Part shown: piece by piece, positions 24,042 through 32,328 of the stretch
How the letters are laid out: every line of letters starts with the position of its first letter
How positions within the stretch are numbered: position 1 is the first letter of the stretch
Source of the DNA: Planctomycetota bacterium
GTDB taxonomy: Bacteria; Planctomycetota; MHYJ01; WSZJ01; JACPWG01
Direction of reading: 5' to 3'
Length of the DNA: 58,352 nt
NCBI GenBank assembly: GCA_016197205.1
Contig: JACPWG010000115.1
Span: 1-58,352 of the forward strand
Notes under the pieces: model-generated
The model's database searches: none
What the model was told of the DNA's origin: nothing
What the model saw: the letters and a program-made list of their open reading frames with translations, nothing else
Position numbers and translations under genes: made by a program

Positions 24042-26366
24042 CTACTTCTCGTCCAGGACCTCGAGTTTCGTCCGAGGCATCGCTTCCCCGCGCAGAAATT
24101 TCGGCAGCGGGAACTCGGTGTACGGCCGGTCGTCAGTCACCGGCTCGACCCCGGATGCGAGCCCGCGCAGCGTCGCATCGAGGTCGTAGTTGGCGACGTC
24201 GGCGAGCGCGGTCGGGAGGTAGGGGTCGGTCGCCGCCAGTCCCCGCTCCTGCATGCGCCGCAGCATGAGGCCCGGCTCCGGCGCGAGCGCCTGGCCGGAA
24301 CCCAGGAGCAAGATGCCGGGCGACTTTCGCGTCCACCAGGCCGCGGTCGACGGGAAGGCGTCCACGAAGTTCCTCGCGATCCGGCGGAGGTCGTCCCGGA
24401 AACACGGGATCGGCACCCAGAGGGCCAGCACCCCGCTCTCCGTCAGGTGCTCATGCGCCAGCGCGACGAACTGTCGCGTGTACAAGTTGACGGTTCCCGC
24501 CGCGAAGATCGGCGGCGACCCGTCGACGACGATCAGGTCGTAGGCCATGCGCGAGGTGAGGAGGAAGTGCCGTCCGTCGTCGACGAAAACCCGCGCCTTC
24601 GGATGGCGCAGATAGCGCTCGCTGTCGGGCCAGAAAAGGGGAAAGCTCGCCACGACATCCGGCTCCAGCTCCACGAGATCCACCTCGACGCCGTGATCGA
24701 CGGCCGCGCGAAAGGTGTTTCCCGCGCCGAGGCAGATCACCAGGGCTCGCTTCGGCCCCGCCTGCAGCAGGAGCGGGGCGTGCGCCATGAATCTGCCCAT
24801 CATCGCCTTCGCATTCACGAGGACGCCGTTGATGTACAGGGCAGGCGTCCGATTTCGCTCGGTGATCGTGACCGTCGCGGAGGCGCCTTCCAGATGGCGG
24901 AGCACGCGCGCGTCCGCGGCCAGGCGACCCGTGAGGATGCCGAGGAACGGGTCCGCATGCAGGGAAACCGCGACCCCCGCCGCGGCCGTCGCCGTCGCCA
25001 GAGCCCAGGCCGCGCGGGTCCGCCCGCCCTCCGCCGAGGCCGAGACCAGCGCAAGCATGGCGTGGATCCCCGCCACCGACAGCACGCCCCACCGCGTCCC
25101 GAGCAGCGGGATCAGGACCAGGCCGCCGCACAACGAGCCGGCCACCGAGCCCAGCGTGTTCCAGGTGTAGAGCCGTCCCACGCTCCGACCCGAGCCCGTC
25201 TCGTCGGCGATCCGGATCGCGAGCGGGAAGAGCGCCCCATAGACGAGCGTCACCGGGAGCACCACGGCCCCGCTCGAAAAGAAGAGTGCGACGAAGTCCC
25301 ACGCCTCGTGCAGCGGAGAGTACAGGTAGCGCGGGTCCGACTTCGCCAGCCCGAGCCGGTAGTACGTCTCGAGCGACGCAAGGGTCAGGAGCGCGGCCGT
25401 GGCCTGGAGCACGGCGAACGACGCCACCAACGGACGCGGTCGCCGCAGCCACCGCCCGCAGAGGACGCTGCCCACGCCCAGGCCCGTCAAATACGCGGCG
25501 AGCATCGCGGAGAAGCCGTATACCGAGGTCCCCACGAGGAGCACCAGCATCCGGGTCCAGAGGACCTCGAGGGCGAGCGCACCGAAGCCCGAGCAGGCCA
25601 TGAGCACCATGAAGCGCGTGGCGCGGCGTGCGCTCTCCCCGCTCTCCCCGCTCTCCCCGCTCGCAGCCGGTTGCGGCACGGAGGCCGCGGCCGGCTGAGC
25701 ACCCCGCTCCCGGCGCGCCAGGGAGAGCGCCATCAGCGCCACCCCGAAGTTCATGCCGACGGCGCAGGACACGGTCCGGCCTTCACCCCACGCTCCCAGG
25801 GCGACAAACCCCGAAAAGAGCACCCCAGCAACCGCCCCGAGCGTGTTCACTCCGTAAAGAAGCGCCGTGGAGTCCGAGTCCTCGCGACCGGCGTCCCCCG
25901 CCATCCCGCCGCGCCGCTCCCGCGCGTGGTGCTCGGCCAGGAGCGGCAGCGTGACGCCCATCAGAAACGTGGGCAGACCGAGGACTGCGAACGCAAGGGC
26001 GGACCGCACGGCCACGACCGGCACCGAATGGGGTGGGCCGGCCGGAGCGAGGACCGCGAAGACTTCCCACAGATGGCTCGCGCCCCACGACGCCGCAAGG
26101 CCGGCCACGGCCAGCCCCCCCTCGACCAGAGCATAGGCGAGGAGCGGAGACCGTTCCCGACCTGCCCATCTCCCCCCAACCCACCCCCCGACCGCCAGCC
26201 CGAGCATGAAAACTGCCAGCGTGTTGCTGGTGGCGTAGTTCGTGCACCCGAAGGCCCGGACCAGCATCCGCATCCAGACGACTTCGTACAGGAGCCCGGC
26301 GAACCCCGAGCAGAAGAAGATCGCCAGCAGTTGGCGGCGCTGCGAGCTACCGTGGAGCTTGCCCAT
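24042..26366 (-). CDS. Fused polytopic membrane / spermidine synthase-like protein
   Basis: A protein of 774 residues. An N-terminal membrane part (about 1-500) has multiple hydrophobic helices, beginning with LLAIFFCSGFAGLLYEVVWM, characteristic of membrane-bound spermidine-synthase-like proteins; the GFGALALEVLWTRML segment near 250 repeats this motif, showing internal duplication. The C-terminal methyltransferase-like domain (about 510-740) has VICLGAGNTFRAA, VDLVELEPDVV, VFVDDGRHFL and YDLIVVDGSPPI, the aminopropyltransferase fold. The classic GGGDG loop is replaced by LGAGN, so polyamine synthesis is uncertain. A promoter lies at 26451-26479. It is a single gene. Confidence 0.85.
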   Translation of the reverse strand: MGKLHGSSQRRQLLAIFFCSGFAGLLYEVVWMRMLVRAFGCTNYATSNTLAVFMLGLAVGGWVGGRWAGRERSPLLAYALVEGGLAVAGLAASWGASHLWEVFAVLAPAGPPHSVPVVAVRSALAFAVLGLPTFLMGVTLPLLAEHHARERRGGMAGDAGREDSDSTALLYGVNTLGAVAGVLFSGFVALGAWGEGRTVSCAVGMNFGVALMALSLARRERGAQPAAASVPQPAASGESGESGESARRATRFMVLMACSGFGALALEVLWTRMLVLLVGTSVYGFSAMLAAYLTGLGVGSVLCGRWLRRPRPLVASFAVLQATAALLTLASLETYYRLGLAKSDPRYLYSPLHEAWDFVALFFSSGAVVLPVTLVYGALFPLAIRIADETGSGRSVGRLYTWNTLGSVAGSLCGGLVLIPLLGTRWGVLSVAGIHAMLALVSASAEGGRTRAAWALATATAAAGVAVSLHADPFLGILTGRLAADARVLRHLEGASATVTITERNRTPALYINGVLVNAKAMMGRFMAHAPLLLQAGPKRALVICLGAGNTFRAAVDHGVEVDLVELEPDVVASFPLFWPDSERYLRHPKARVFVDDGRHFLLTSRMAYDLIVVDGSPPIFAAGTVNLYTRQFVALAHEHLTESGVLALWVPIPCFRDDLRRIARNFVDAFPSTAAWWTRKSPGILLLGSGQALAPEPGLMLRRMQERGLAATDPYLPTALADVANYDLDATLRGLASGVEPVTDDRPYTEFPLPKFLRGEAMPRTKLEVLDEK

Positions 26367-26450
26367 CCGCGGTCCTTTTCAGCGCCGAGCCGGCGCCCGA
26401 CCGGTCCCACGTGGCCGGCTTTCGGGGGCGCCGCACGGCCGTGTGGCGAG

Positions 26451-26479
26451 ATTGTAGGCTCGGCCTCCTCGACGCACAA
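26451..26479 (-). promoter_or_regulatory. Sigma70-type promoter of the spermidine synthase-like gene
   Basis: Minus strand: TTGTGC (26474-26479), a 17-nt spacer and TACAAT (26451-26456). The leader is about 78 nt. Confidence 0.45.
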
Positions 26480-26550
26480 CGAAAAGCGTCGCCCCCCCGC
26501 GCCCACCCGCCTCACTCCCTTCCACGCTCGCTCCCACCTCCCGCGCCCCC

Positions 26551-26919
26551 TCACCCCGGCAGCGCCTTCTTCACCACCGCGACCAGGTCGTCCAGTTCGA
26601 ACGGCTTGGTCAGGTAGAAGGACGCGCCCGCCTTCAACCCCCGCTCGATCTCGAATTGCTGGCTGCGCGCGGACAGGATGATGACCGGCACGTCCGCGGT
26701 CCGAGGATCCCGCCGCAGTTGCTCGCAGATCTCGTAGCCGCTCACCATCGGCAGCATGGCGTCCAGCAGCACCAGGTCGGGCCGCCGCCGCCCCATCGCC
26801 GCGTAGGCCTGCAGCGCGTTTCCCGTGCGCGTCAGCTCATACCCCTGCACCTCCAGGCAACGGCAGATGATCGTCGAAACGTCCGCGTCGTCTTCGACGA
26901 GCAGGATGCTCTTTCCCAT
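26551..26919 (-). CDS. Single-domain response regulator
   Basis: A CheY-like receiver of 122 residues with no output domain. Acidic pocket LLVEDDADVS, phospho-acceptor Asp in LVLLDAMLPMVSGYE, Ser in IILSARS, and Lys in YLTKPFELDDL. GGGAGG precedes the ATG at 26919. It lies 32 bp downstream of the histidine kinase gene on the same strand and is very likely its direct partner. Confidence 0.92.
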   Translation of the reverse strand: MGKSILLVEDDADVSTIICRCLEVQGYELTRTGNALQAYAAMGRRRPDLVLLDAMLPMVSGYEICEQLRRDPRTADVPVIILSARSQQFEIERGLKAGASFYLTKPFELDDLVAVVKKALPG

Positions 26920-26951
26920 GCGCAGGCCTCCCTTTTCCGGTCCCACCAGGC

Positions 26952-28622
26952 TCACTTCCGCGGCAACGACAAGTGAAAAATGCTCCCCCGCCCGGGTTCG
27001 CTGTCAATCCAGATCTTGCCGCCGTGCGCCTGCACGATCTCCTTCGAAATCGCCAGGCCCAAGCCCGTCCCCTCCACCAGCCGCGTGGCGCCGCCGTCCA
27101 GTTGGACGAACTTCTGGAACAGCCGGTCCACGTCCTCGCGCGGGATCCCGATCCCGTTGTCCCGCACCTGCACCTCGACCTCCCGCGTCTGGTCGACCAC
27201 CCGTAGCTCGACCTTCCCTCCGACCGGGGTGAATTTCAACCCGTTCGAAACGAGGTTCGTGATCGCCTGCTTGATCCGGTCCTCGTCGCAGGTGATCGGC
27301 AGCAGGCCGTTCGTCGGCTCGACCGAGAGGCCGATCTTCCGCTGCTCGGCGAGCGGCTGCAAGGTCGCCACCACGTCCTTGCAGAGGTCGGCGAGGTCGC
27401 AGGGCCGCAGGTGAAATTCGTACCGGCCCGCCTCCATCTTCGACAGATCCAGAATGTCCGAGATCAGCCGCACCAGCCGGTTCGTGTTCCGGTCCACGAT
27501 GTCGAGGAACCGCACTTGGTCCGGCGTGAGCGGGCCTTCGGTCCCCGCCAGAATCACCCCCACCGCCCCCTTGATCGCGGCGAGCGGGGTGCGCAACTCG
27601 TGCGAGACGTTCGCCACGAAGTCCGACTTCATGCGGTCCAGCTCCTTGAACGTCGACACGTCCTGGAAAAGCTGGACCGCGCCGAGCTGTGCGCCCGTCC
27701 GCGGGTCGCGCAAGGGCCGGACGCTGATGCTCAAATAGAGCGGCGGGGCGTCGCCGCGCAGCAGCGTGCGCTCGAGCCCCGTGGTCACCTGGCCCCGCTC
27801 CAGGCAGCTCCGCACCGGCGCCACGAGGTCCGGCAGCTTCGGCTCCAGCGGCCCGAGCGCGGGGCGGCCGATGACCTCCGGCGCTGGGAAACCCGTCAAG
27901 AGTTCCGCCGCCCGATTGAAGACCACGACGCTGCCGTGGCGGTCCACGGACAGGACCGCGCTCGGCATGTTCGCCAGCACGGTCTCGAACTCCGCCCGTT
28001 CGCGCGCGATCCGCTCGAACTGGAGCGCATGCTCGATCGCGATCGCCGCGAAGTTCGCGTGCGTCTGCAGCGCGGTGAGGAGGCCCGGGTCGGCGGCGCG
28101 CGGGGTCTCGTAGCACGCGCAGATCGCGCCCAGGAAGCGCCCCTCGCGGCCGGGGATCGGGACCGTGTGAAGCGAACGCACCTTCTCGGCGTCGGTCACT
28201 TCGCGCAGGGCGCGAGGCCACTCGGCCTCGTTCCAGGTGTCGGAGACGAGGAAGGTCGAGTGCTCGGCGATGGCGCGTGCCCAGGCCCCTTGCTCGGCCG
28301 GGAGGTTCTGCAGCGCCGCCACGAGATCCGGCGACACGCCCGCGGGGACGGTCTCGGCCGTCTCCCCCGTTTCCCCCTTCCACAAAAAGATCCAGCCCGC
28401 CCGCGCCTTCGCGACGGAGAGCATGATGTCCAGGACCGTATCCAGCGTCCGCTGGAGGTCCAGGGTGCCGAGGAGGAGCGCGCTGATGTCGAAGGCGGTG
28501 CCGAGAAGGAGGTTCCGCTCTTCCAGCAGCCGGCCCTTCTCCGCGAGGCTCGCCCGCGCCCGCGCCAGCTCCTCCCGGCACGCCGCCAAGGATCTCCTCC
28601 GGGTTTTGCTGTCTTCGTCCAT
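26952..28622 (-). CDS. Soluble sensor histidine kinase with GAF and PAS domains
   Basis: A protein of 556 residues. An N-terminal coiled coil (about 10-40) is followed by GAF (about 42-200), PAS (about 205-320; VLANMPSAVLSVDRHGSVVV), DHp with phospho-acceptor His in NVSHELRTPL, and the ATPase domain with ITNLVSNGLKFTP (N box), VRDNGIGIP (G1) and GTGLGLAISKEIVQAHGG (G2). There are no membrane segments, so it senses a cytoplasmic signal. The start MDEDSKTRRR at 28622 is preferred over the longer frame. It is co-transcribed with the receiver at 26551-26919 and divergent from the double-receiver gene. Confidence 0.92.
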   Translation of the reverse strand: MDEDSKTRRRSLAACREELARARASLAEKGRLLEERNLLLGTAFDISALLLGTLDLQRTLDTVLDIMLSVAKARAGWIFLWKGETGETAETVPAGVSPDLVAALQNLPAEQGAWARAIAEHSTFLVSDTWNEAEWPRALREVTDAEKVRSLHTVPIPGREGRFLGAICACYETPRAADPGLLTALQTHANFAAIAIEHALQFERIARERAEFETVLANMPSAVLSVDRHGSVVVFNRAAELLTGFPAPEVIGRPALGPLEPKLPDLVAPVRSCLERGQVTTGLERTLLRGDAPPLYLSISVRPLRDPRTGAQLGAVQLFQDVSTFKELDRMKSDFVANVSHELRTPLAAIKGAVGVILAGTEGPLTPDQVRFLDIVDRNTNRLVRLISDILDLSKMEAGRYEFHLRPCDLADLCKDVVATLQPLAEQRKIGLSVEPTNGLLPITCDEDRIKQAITNLVSNGLKFTPVGGKVELRVVDQTREVEVQVRDNGIGIPREDVDRLFQKFVQLDGGATRLVEGTGLGLAISKEIVQAHGGKIWIDSEPGRGSIFHLSLPRK

Positions 28623-28707
28623 CTCGCGTCCCGGCAACCGGCACAAACAAAAAGGTCCGGACTCGCGCCCGCGGCGAAGGCGGAGCCTGCCGCGGAGGCC
28701 GCGCCCC

Positions 28708-28736
28708 ATTCTAGCGGTCGGTCCGCCGCCTGTCCA
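28708..28736 (-). promoter_or_regulatory. Sigma70-type promoter of the GAF-PAS histidine kinase operon
   Basis: Minus strand: TGGACA (28731-28736), a 17-nt spacer and TAGAAT (28708-28713). It lies back to back with the promoter at 28810-28837. Confidence 0.55.
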
Positions 28737-28809
28737 CCCGGTTTTCGAAAGGCACGGGGGCCCTCCCGTCCGCTTTTCCGCAATTCGACCCGTGCCGCCG
28801 GCAAATCTC

Positions 28810-28837
28810 TTGACGGCCTGGGTACCTGTGCTATCTT
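28810..28837 (+). promoter_or_regulatory. Promoter predicting a leaderless mRNA (double-receiver gene)
   Basis: TTGACG (28810-28815), a 16-nt spacer and TATCTT (28832-28837). Counting six bases past the -10 box puts +1 on 28844, the A of the ATG. No ribosome site could fit upstream. Confidence 0.6.
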
Positions 28838-28843
28838 GACGAC

Positions 28844-29989
28844 ATGCGGACCGGCACCGTGCTCGTCGTGAGCGAAGACCCGGACGTGGTCCGGGAGGTC
28901 TCCGCGCCTCTGGAGCGGGCGGGCCTGAAAATCGCGGGGCGCGCGAACGGCCTGGAGGCGCTCGACCACCTCCGGTCCACGCCGGCCGACCTCGTCGTCG
29001 CCGACGTGAAGAGCCGCGTGATCGACGGCACTCAACTCTGCCGCGTCCTGAAGTCGGAGGAGTTCCGGAGGCACAACGGCATCCCGGTCCTCCTCCTCGC
29101 CGCCGGCTACTTGAACGGCATGATCGAGCCGCTCGCCCGCGAGGTCGGGGCCTCCGGCATCCTGCGCCACCCGTTCAAAGAGCGCGATCTGCTCTCGGCG
29201 GTCGAGACCCTGCTCGCCGCCCCGCACGAACCGGTGCGTTCCCCCGCCTGCGCCGTGAAGTCCAGCGGCCGCGTGCTCGTCGTCGAGGATGACCCGGACA
29301 TCGTGGCGTCGATCCTCGCGATCCTCAAGCGCGAGTACGAGGTCACCGTCGCGACCGACGGCGACGCCGCGATCGGGCTCCTCCAGGAACACCAGTTCCA
29401 CCTCCTCATCGCCGACTACCGCCTGCCGCGCCGCGACGGGCTGGCGGTCGTCCGCTGGGCGAAGGAGCGCTACCCGTTCCTCGGCGTCATTCTGATGACC
29501 GCCTACGGCTCCGAGGACCTCGTCACCGAGCTCCTGCGAAACGGCGTGGACGACTACCTCCGAAAACCCTTCGACACCCGCCGCCTCCCGGAACTGTGCG
29601 GGTCGGTCCTGCGCAAGGTCGATCTCCGGCGCGTGAATCACCAGCTCCAGCGGCGCGACCTCGAGCTGATCGAGGCCCACACGCGGATCGTCAAGGCCGA
29701 ACGCCTGGCCGCGATCGGCGAGCTGGCCCTCGCGATCCGCAGCGAGCTGAACAGCCCCATGACCGTGCTCCAGGCAAGGGCCGAGCTCCTCCTCGAAATG
29801 AAGGAGGGCTTCAGCGCCGAGGCGCGGGAGGACGTCCGCGTGATCCGCGACGTCGCAGCCCAGCTCTGGGGGGTCATCGCCCGGCTCGGCAGCCTGAAAG
29901 ACGACCGCTCCATCCCCTGCGTCGGCTCTTTGCGCATGACGGACCTCGGCCCCAAACACGAGCCCGAACCGGGTCCCCCTTCCCCCTGA
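28844..29989 (+). CDS. Double-receiver protein with degenerate DHp-like domain
   Basis: A protein of 381 residues. REC1 (about 4-125) has the acceptor Asp in VVADVKSRVIDG, but the conserved KP is HP (ILRHPFKE), so its signalling is doubtful. REC2 (about 142-260) is complete: VVEDDPDIV, LIADYRLPRRDG, MTAYGS, LRKPFD. Residues 285-360 resemble a DHp helical hairpin (AERLAAIGELALAIRSELNSP), but the site that reads AHEINNP in active kinases is RSELNSP, so the His is missing, and no ATPase domain follows. It may dimerise or bind other phosphorelay proteins. Predicted leaderless start at 28844. Confidence 0.88.
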   Translation: MRTGTVLVVSEDPDVVREVSAPLERAGLKIAGRANGLEALDHLRSTPADLVVADVKSRVIDGTQLCRVLKSEEFRRHNGIPVLLLAAGYLNGMIEPLAREVGASGILRHPFKERDLLSAVETLLAAPHEPVRSPACAVKSSGRVLVVEDDPDIVASILAILKREYEVTVATDGDAAIGLLQEHQFHLLIADYRLPRRDGLAVVRWAKERYPFLGVILMTAYGSEDLVTELLRNGVDDYLRKPFDTRRLPELCGSVLRKVDLRRVNHQLQRRDLELIEAHTRIVKAERLAAIGELALAIRSELNSPMTVLQARAELLLEMKEGFSAEAREDVRVIRDVAAQLWGVIARLGSLKDDRSIPCVGSLRMTDLGPKHEPEPGPPSP

Positions 29990-30004
29990 CGTTGCGGAGT
30001 GTTC

Positions 30005-30382
30005 ATGGAGAGTCGCCGCCGCAGGATCCTGGTCGTGGAAGACGACGAGGACCTCTGCATCATCCTCGGCACGGCCGTCCGCTCGCTCGGCGTGGACACC
30101 ACGGTCGTGTCCTCGGGTCGCGCGGTCCTGGCTGCGCTGGCGGAGCAGATCCCTGACCTCCTTCTCCTGGATGTGATGCTCCCCGACGTCTCCGGGTTCG
30201 AGCTGCTCCAGCAGCTCCGCCAGATCCCGGCGTACGTCGCCGTGCCCGTCATCTTCCTTTCCGCCCGCTCGCGCGAGGCCGAAGTCAAGAACGGACTCGC
30301 CCTCGGTGCCTGCGCCTATCTCGTGAAGCCGTTCTCCATCGAGGACTTCCTCTCCACGATCCGCCGGCACCTCCCCGCCTGA
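30005..30382 (+). CDS. Single-domain response regulator
   Basis: A receiver of 125 residues starting MESRRRRILVVEDDEDLC. Acceptor Asp in LLLLDVMLPDVSGFE, Ser in IFLSARS, Lys in YLVKPFSIEDFL. GGAG lies six bases before the ATG; a GTG two codons earlier is less likely. It follows the double-receiver gene by 15 bp and is probably co-transcribed with it. Confidence 0.9.
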   Translation: MESRRRRILVVEDDEDLCIILGTAVRSLGVDTTVVSSGRAVLAALAEQIPDLLLLDVMLPDVSGFELLQQLRQIPAYVAVPVIFLSARSREAEVKNGLALGACAYLVKPFSIEDFLSTIRRHLPA

Positions 30383-30908
30383 GCCCCACCTGCCCCCCGC
30401 TCCACAGGCCGTCCCATCGCCACTCCCCGACGCTCGCTCGTCGAGTGTTCGGCGGAATGAACACTTCGCCGCAGGTGCGAACTCTCCTACATACCTCCCC
30501 CGTCGAACCCTCTCGGTCCGCAAGGGCTGGCCATCCTCCCGGCCCCGGGCTCGCATGGCTGGAAAGCCCTGGCTCCTGGAATTCGCGCTGTCTACTTCCG
30601 GCCCAGAACACGCACAACCTATTACCTTCGCGCATCTTCCATTCTCACCCCACACGTCGCCCGCTGGGCCTTCGTCCGCGGTCCCTCTCTCGGTACTCTG
30701 GTTGCGCATACTCCTCAATGGACCCGGTGTACTGCGAAGTGAACAATCCAGAGCCCGGGAAAGGCCGAAGTCGAAAATCGAGGTTCGTCGTAGATTCCCG
30801 GCCCCAGGGGGGGTGGGCCGGGGATCTCTGGGCAAGCGAACCGGCCGGGCCTGTAGCTTCGACCTGGCAGTGCTGTTCTTGGGACAGAGTGAAGGAAGGA
30901 TAGGACGT
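30383..30908. other. Intergenic spacer of about 525 bp, nothing identified
   Basis: Lower GC than the flanking genes, with a few GGCCCCGGG-type palindromes. No recognisable gene or known repeat family was seen. The 3' end carries GAAGGAAGGATAGG, the ribosome site of the next receiver. Confidence 0.4.
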
Positions 30909-31343
30909 ATGCCAACCGGTGCGAGGGTGGTCCTGGTCGTCGACGATGACGTCAGCGTGCAGAACCTGGTCGAGGCGGTGCTCGCCGGCCTGGGCGTCGA
31001 TGGAGTCATCGCGCCGGACGGGGAGAGCGGCATCGCGTGCCTGGACACGGTGCAATTCGACCTTGCGCTCGTCGACCTCGATCTGCCCGGCATGAGCGGG
31101 GTAGAAGTCGCTCGCCACGTGCGCGAGAAGGGGCTGACCTGCACCGTCGTGGGGATGTCGGGCGTATGGACGGACGACACCCGGGCGGAAATGATGGCCC
31201 TGGGCGCCGTGTCCGTCCTGGACAAGCCGATCTCGATCGAGCCCTTCGCCCGACTGCTTTCGATGCTCTTGGGACTGCCGTCGAGCGAGGGCGTGCCCGA
31301 GTCGTGCGGAGCCGTGCTCGACAGGGTCGGGAGCGCTTCCTAA
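30909..31343 (+). CDS. Single-domain response regulator
   Basis: A receiver of 144 residues starting MPTGARVVLVVDDDVSVQN. Acceptor Asp in LALVDLDLPGMSGVEV, Ser in GMSGV, Lys in VLDKPISIEPF. About 20 residues follow the domain without further structure. The start at 30909 is set by GAAGGAAGGATAGG upstream. Family A element copy 3 begins at its stop codon. Confidence 0.88.
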   Translation: MPTGARVVLVVDDDVSVQNLVEAVLAGLGVDGVIAPDGESGIACLDTVQFDLALVDLDLPGMSGVEVARHVREKGLTCTVVGMSGVWTDDTRAEMMALGAVSVLDKPISIEPFARLLSMLLGLPSSEGVPESCGAVLDRVGSAS

Positions 31344-31527
31344 GTCCCGCTCCACGGAAGTCGGTGGCCAATAGGCGAAGGCAGGTTTGGCCGCCCGCGA
31401 CGCGCGCGCGAGCGAGGCATAGCCACGGAGAACTACCGCGACCGAGCGCAACGCTTGCGCCCCGAAGCGCAGCAGCGCGAAGGGGGGGAGCGGGCGGCCA
31501 AAATCGCCGAGCATTTGGACCCCTACC
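31341..31527 (+). repeat. MITE-like element family A, copy 3 (diverged)
   Basis: It starts with TAAGTCCCGCTCCACGGAAG and carries the same internal order as 7-176 (GGCCGCCCGCGA, CGGAGAACTAC, GGCGGCCAAAATCGCCGAGC). It has an extra 20-25 bp in the middle and has lost the clear right terminal repeat. Its left end overlaps the stop codon of the preceding receiver gene. Confidence 0.6.
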
Positions 31528-31565
31528 GGTGAACTTCTTGAAAGCGGATCCGGATTCGCAGGCGA

Positions 31566-31700
31566 CGATACCACAAAGACTCGAAGTCACTAAGACCACA
31601 AAGGCGCTTTTCGGCCGAGCCAAACTCGCCCCCTCACTGACAGTCCTTCGTGGTCTTCGTGCCTTGGTGGCTTGGTGGTTTCGTCGTCCGTTTGGGTTTC
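31566..31700. repeat. Inverted repeat of ACCACAAAG / CTTCGTGGT type
   Basis: Units such as ACCACAAAGACTCGAAG and AGACCACAAAGG face CTTCGTGGTCTTCGTG and CTTGGTGGTTTCG, forming a weak long hairpin. It is noncoding and similar in style to the repeat at 16902-16997. Confidence 0.5.
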
Positions 31701-31839
31701 GGGCCTTCGCCCGAGTTGGGACTTGAAAGCGAACGGACCCAGCCCTCTGCCATCGCCTGCCCGGATTCGCTCTGCAGTCAGCTTCCACACAACAAGACTT
31801 GCCGGCTTTGCTTTTTGCCGGCTGCAAAGGGGACGACAA

Positions 31840-32241
31840 ATGGTCGCATTCCGGTCGTGCCGAAAGAGGGTGTGGGTGGTCGACGACAACCCGGACCTTC
31901 TCGAAATCGTGCAGGCCCAGCTCAGCCCCCGCTCCATTGAGGTAACGCCCTTCAACACGCCCGGCCCGCTGCACGCCGCGCTCCAGAAGACAAGACCCGA
32001 CCTGATCCTCGTCGACCTCGGTCTGCCGTTCCTGGACGGCTTCGAGTTGATCGAGCGGATCCGCTCCGACCCCAAGCTCGCCCGGATCCCCATCGTGATC
32101 CTCACAGCCGACCACTCCCTTTCCGCGCGGGTCAAGGCGATCCAGCTCCACGTCAACGGCTTCCTGACGAAACCTTACGAGGCGAAGGACCTGATCGCCC
32201 TGGTGGAACGCGCCTCGGATGCGGCGCTGGCGCAGGCCTAG
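31840..32241 (+). CDS. Single-domain response regulator
   Basis: A receiver of 133 residues. VWVVDDNPDLLEI (acidic pocket), acceptor Asp in LILVDLGLPFLDGFE, Thr in VILTADH, Lys in FLTKPYEAKDL. AAAGGGG precedes the ATG at 31840. A hairpin GCCGGC-loop-GCCGGC (31801-31822) ends just before the ribosome site and may influence translation. It is the last receiver of the signalling island. Confidence 0.88.
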   Translation: MVAFRSCRKRVWVVDDNPDLLEIVQAQLSPRSIEVTPFNTPGPLHAALQKTRPDLILVDLGLPFLDGFELIERIRSDPKLARIPIVILTADHSLSARVKAIQLHVNGFLTKPYEAKDLIALVERASDAALAQA

Positions 32242-32328
32242 GCGATTAGCCACGACCGGTGTCAAACACGGGATAGCCGCCCTGGCCGGGCACAGGGCGC
32301 GAGCGGGGGGAGTGGGGCGGCGCCGGGC

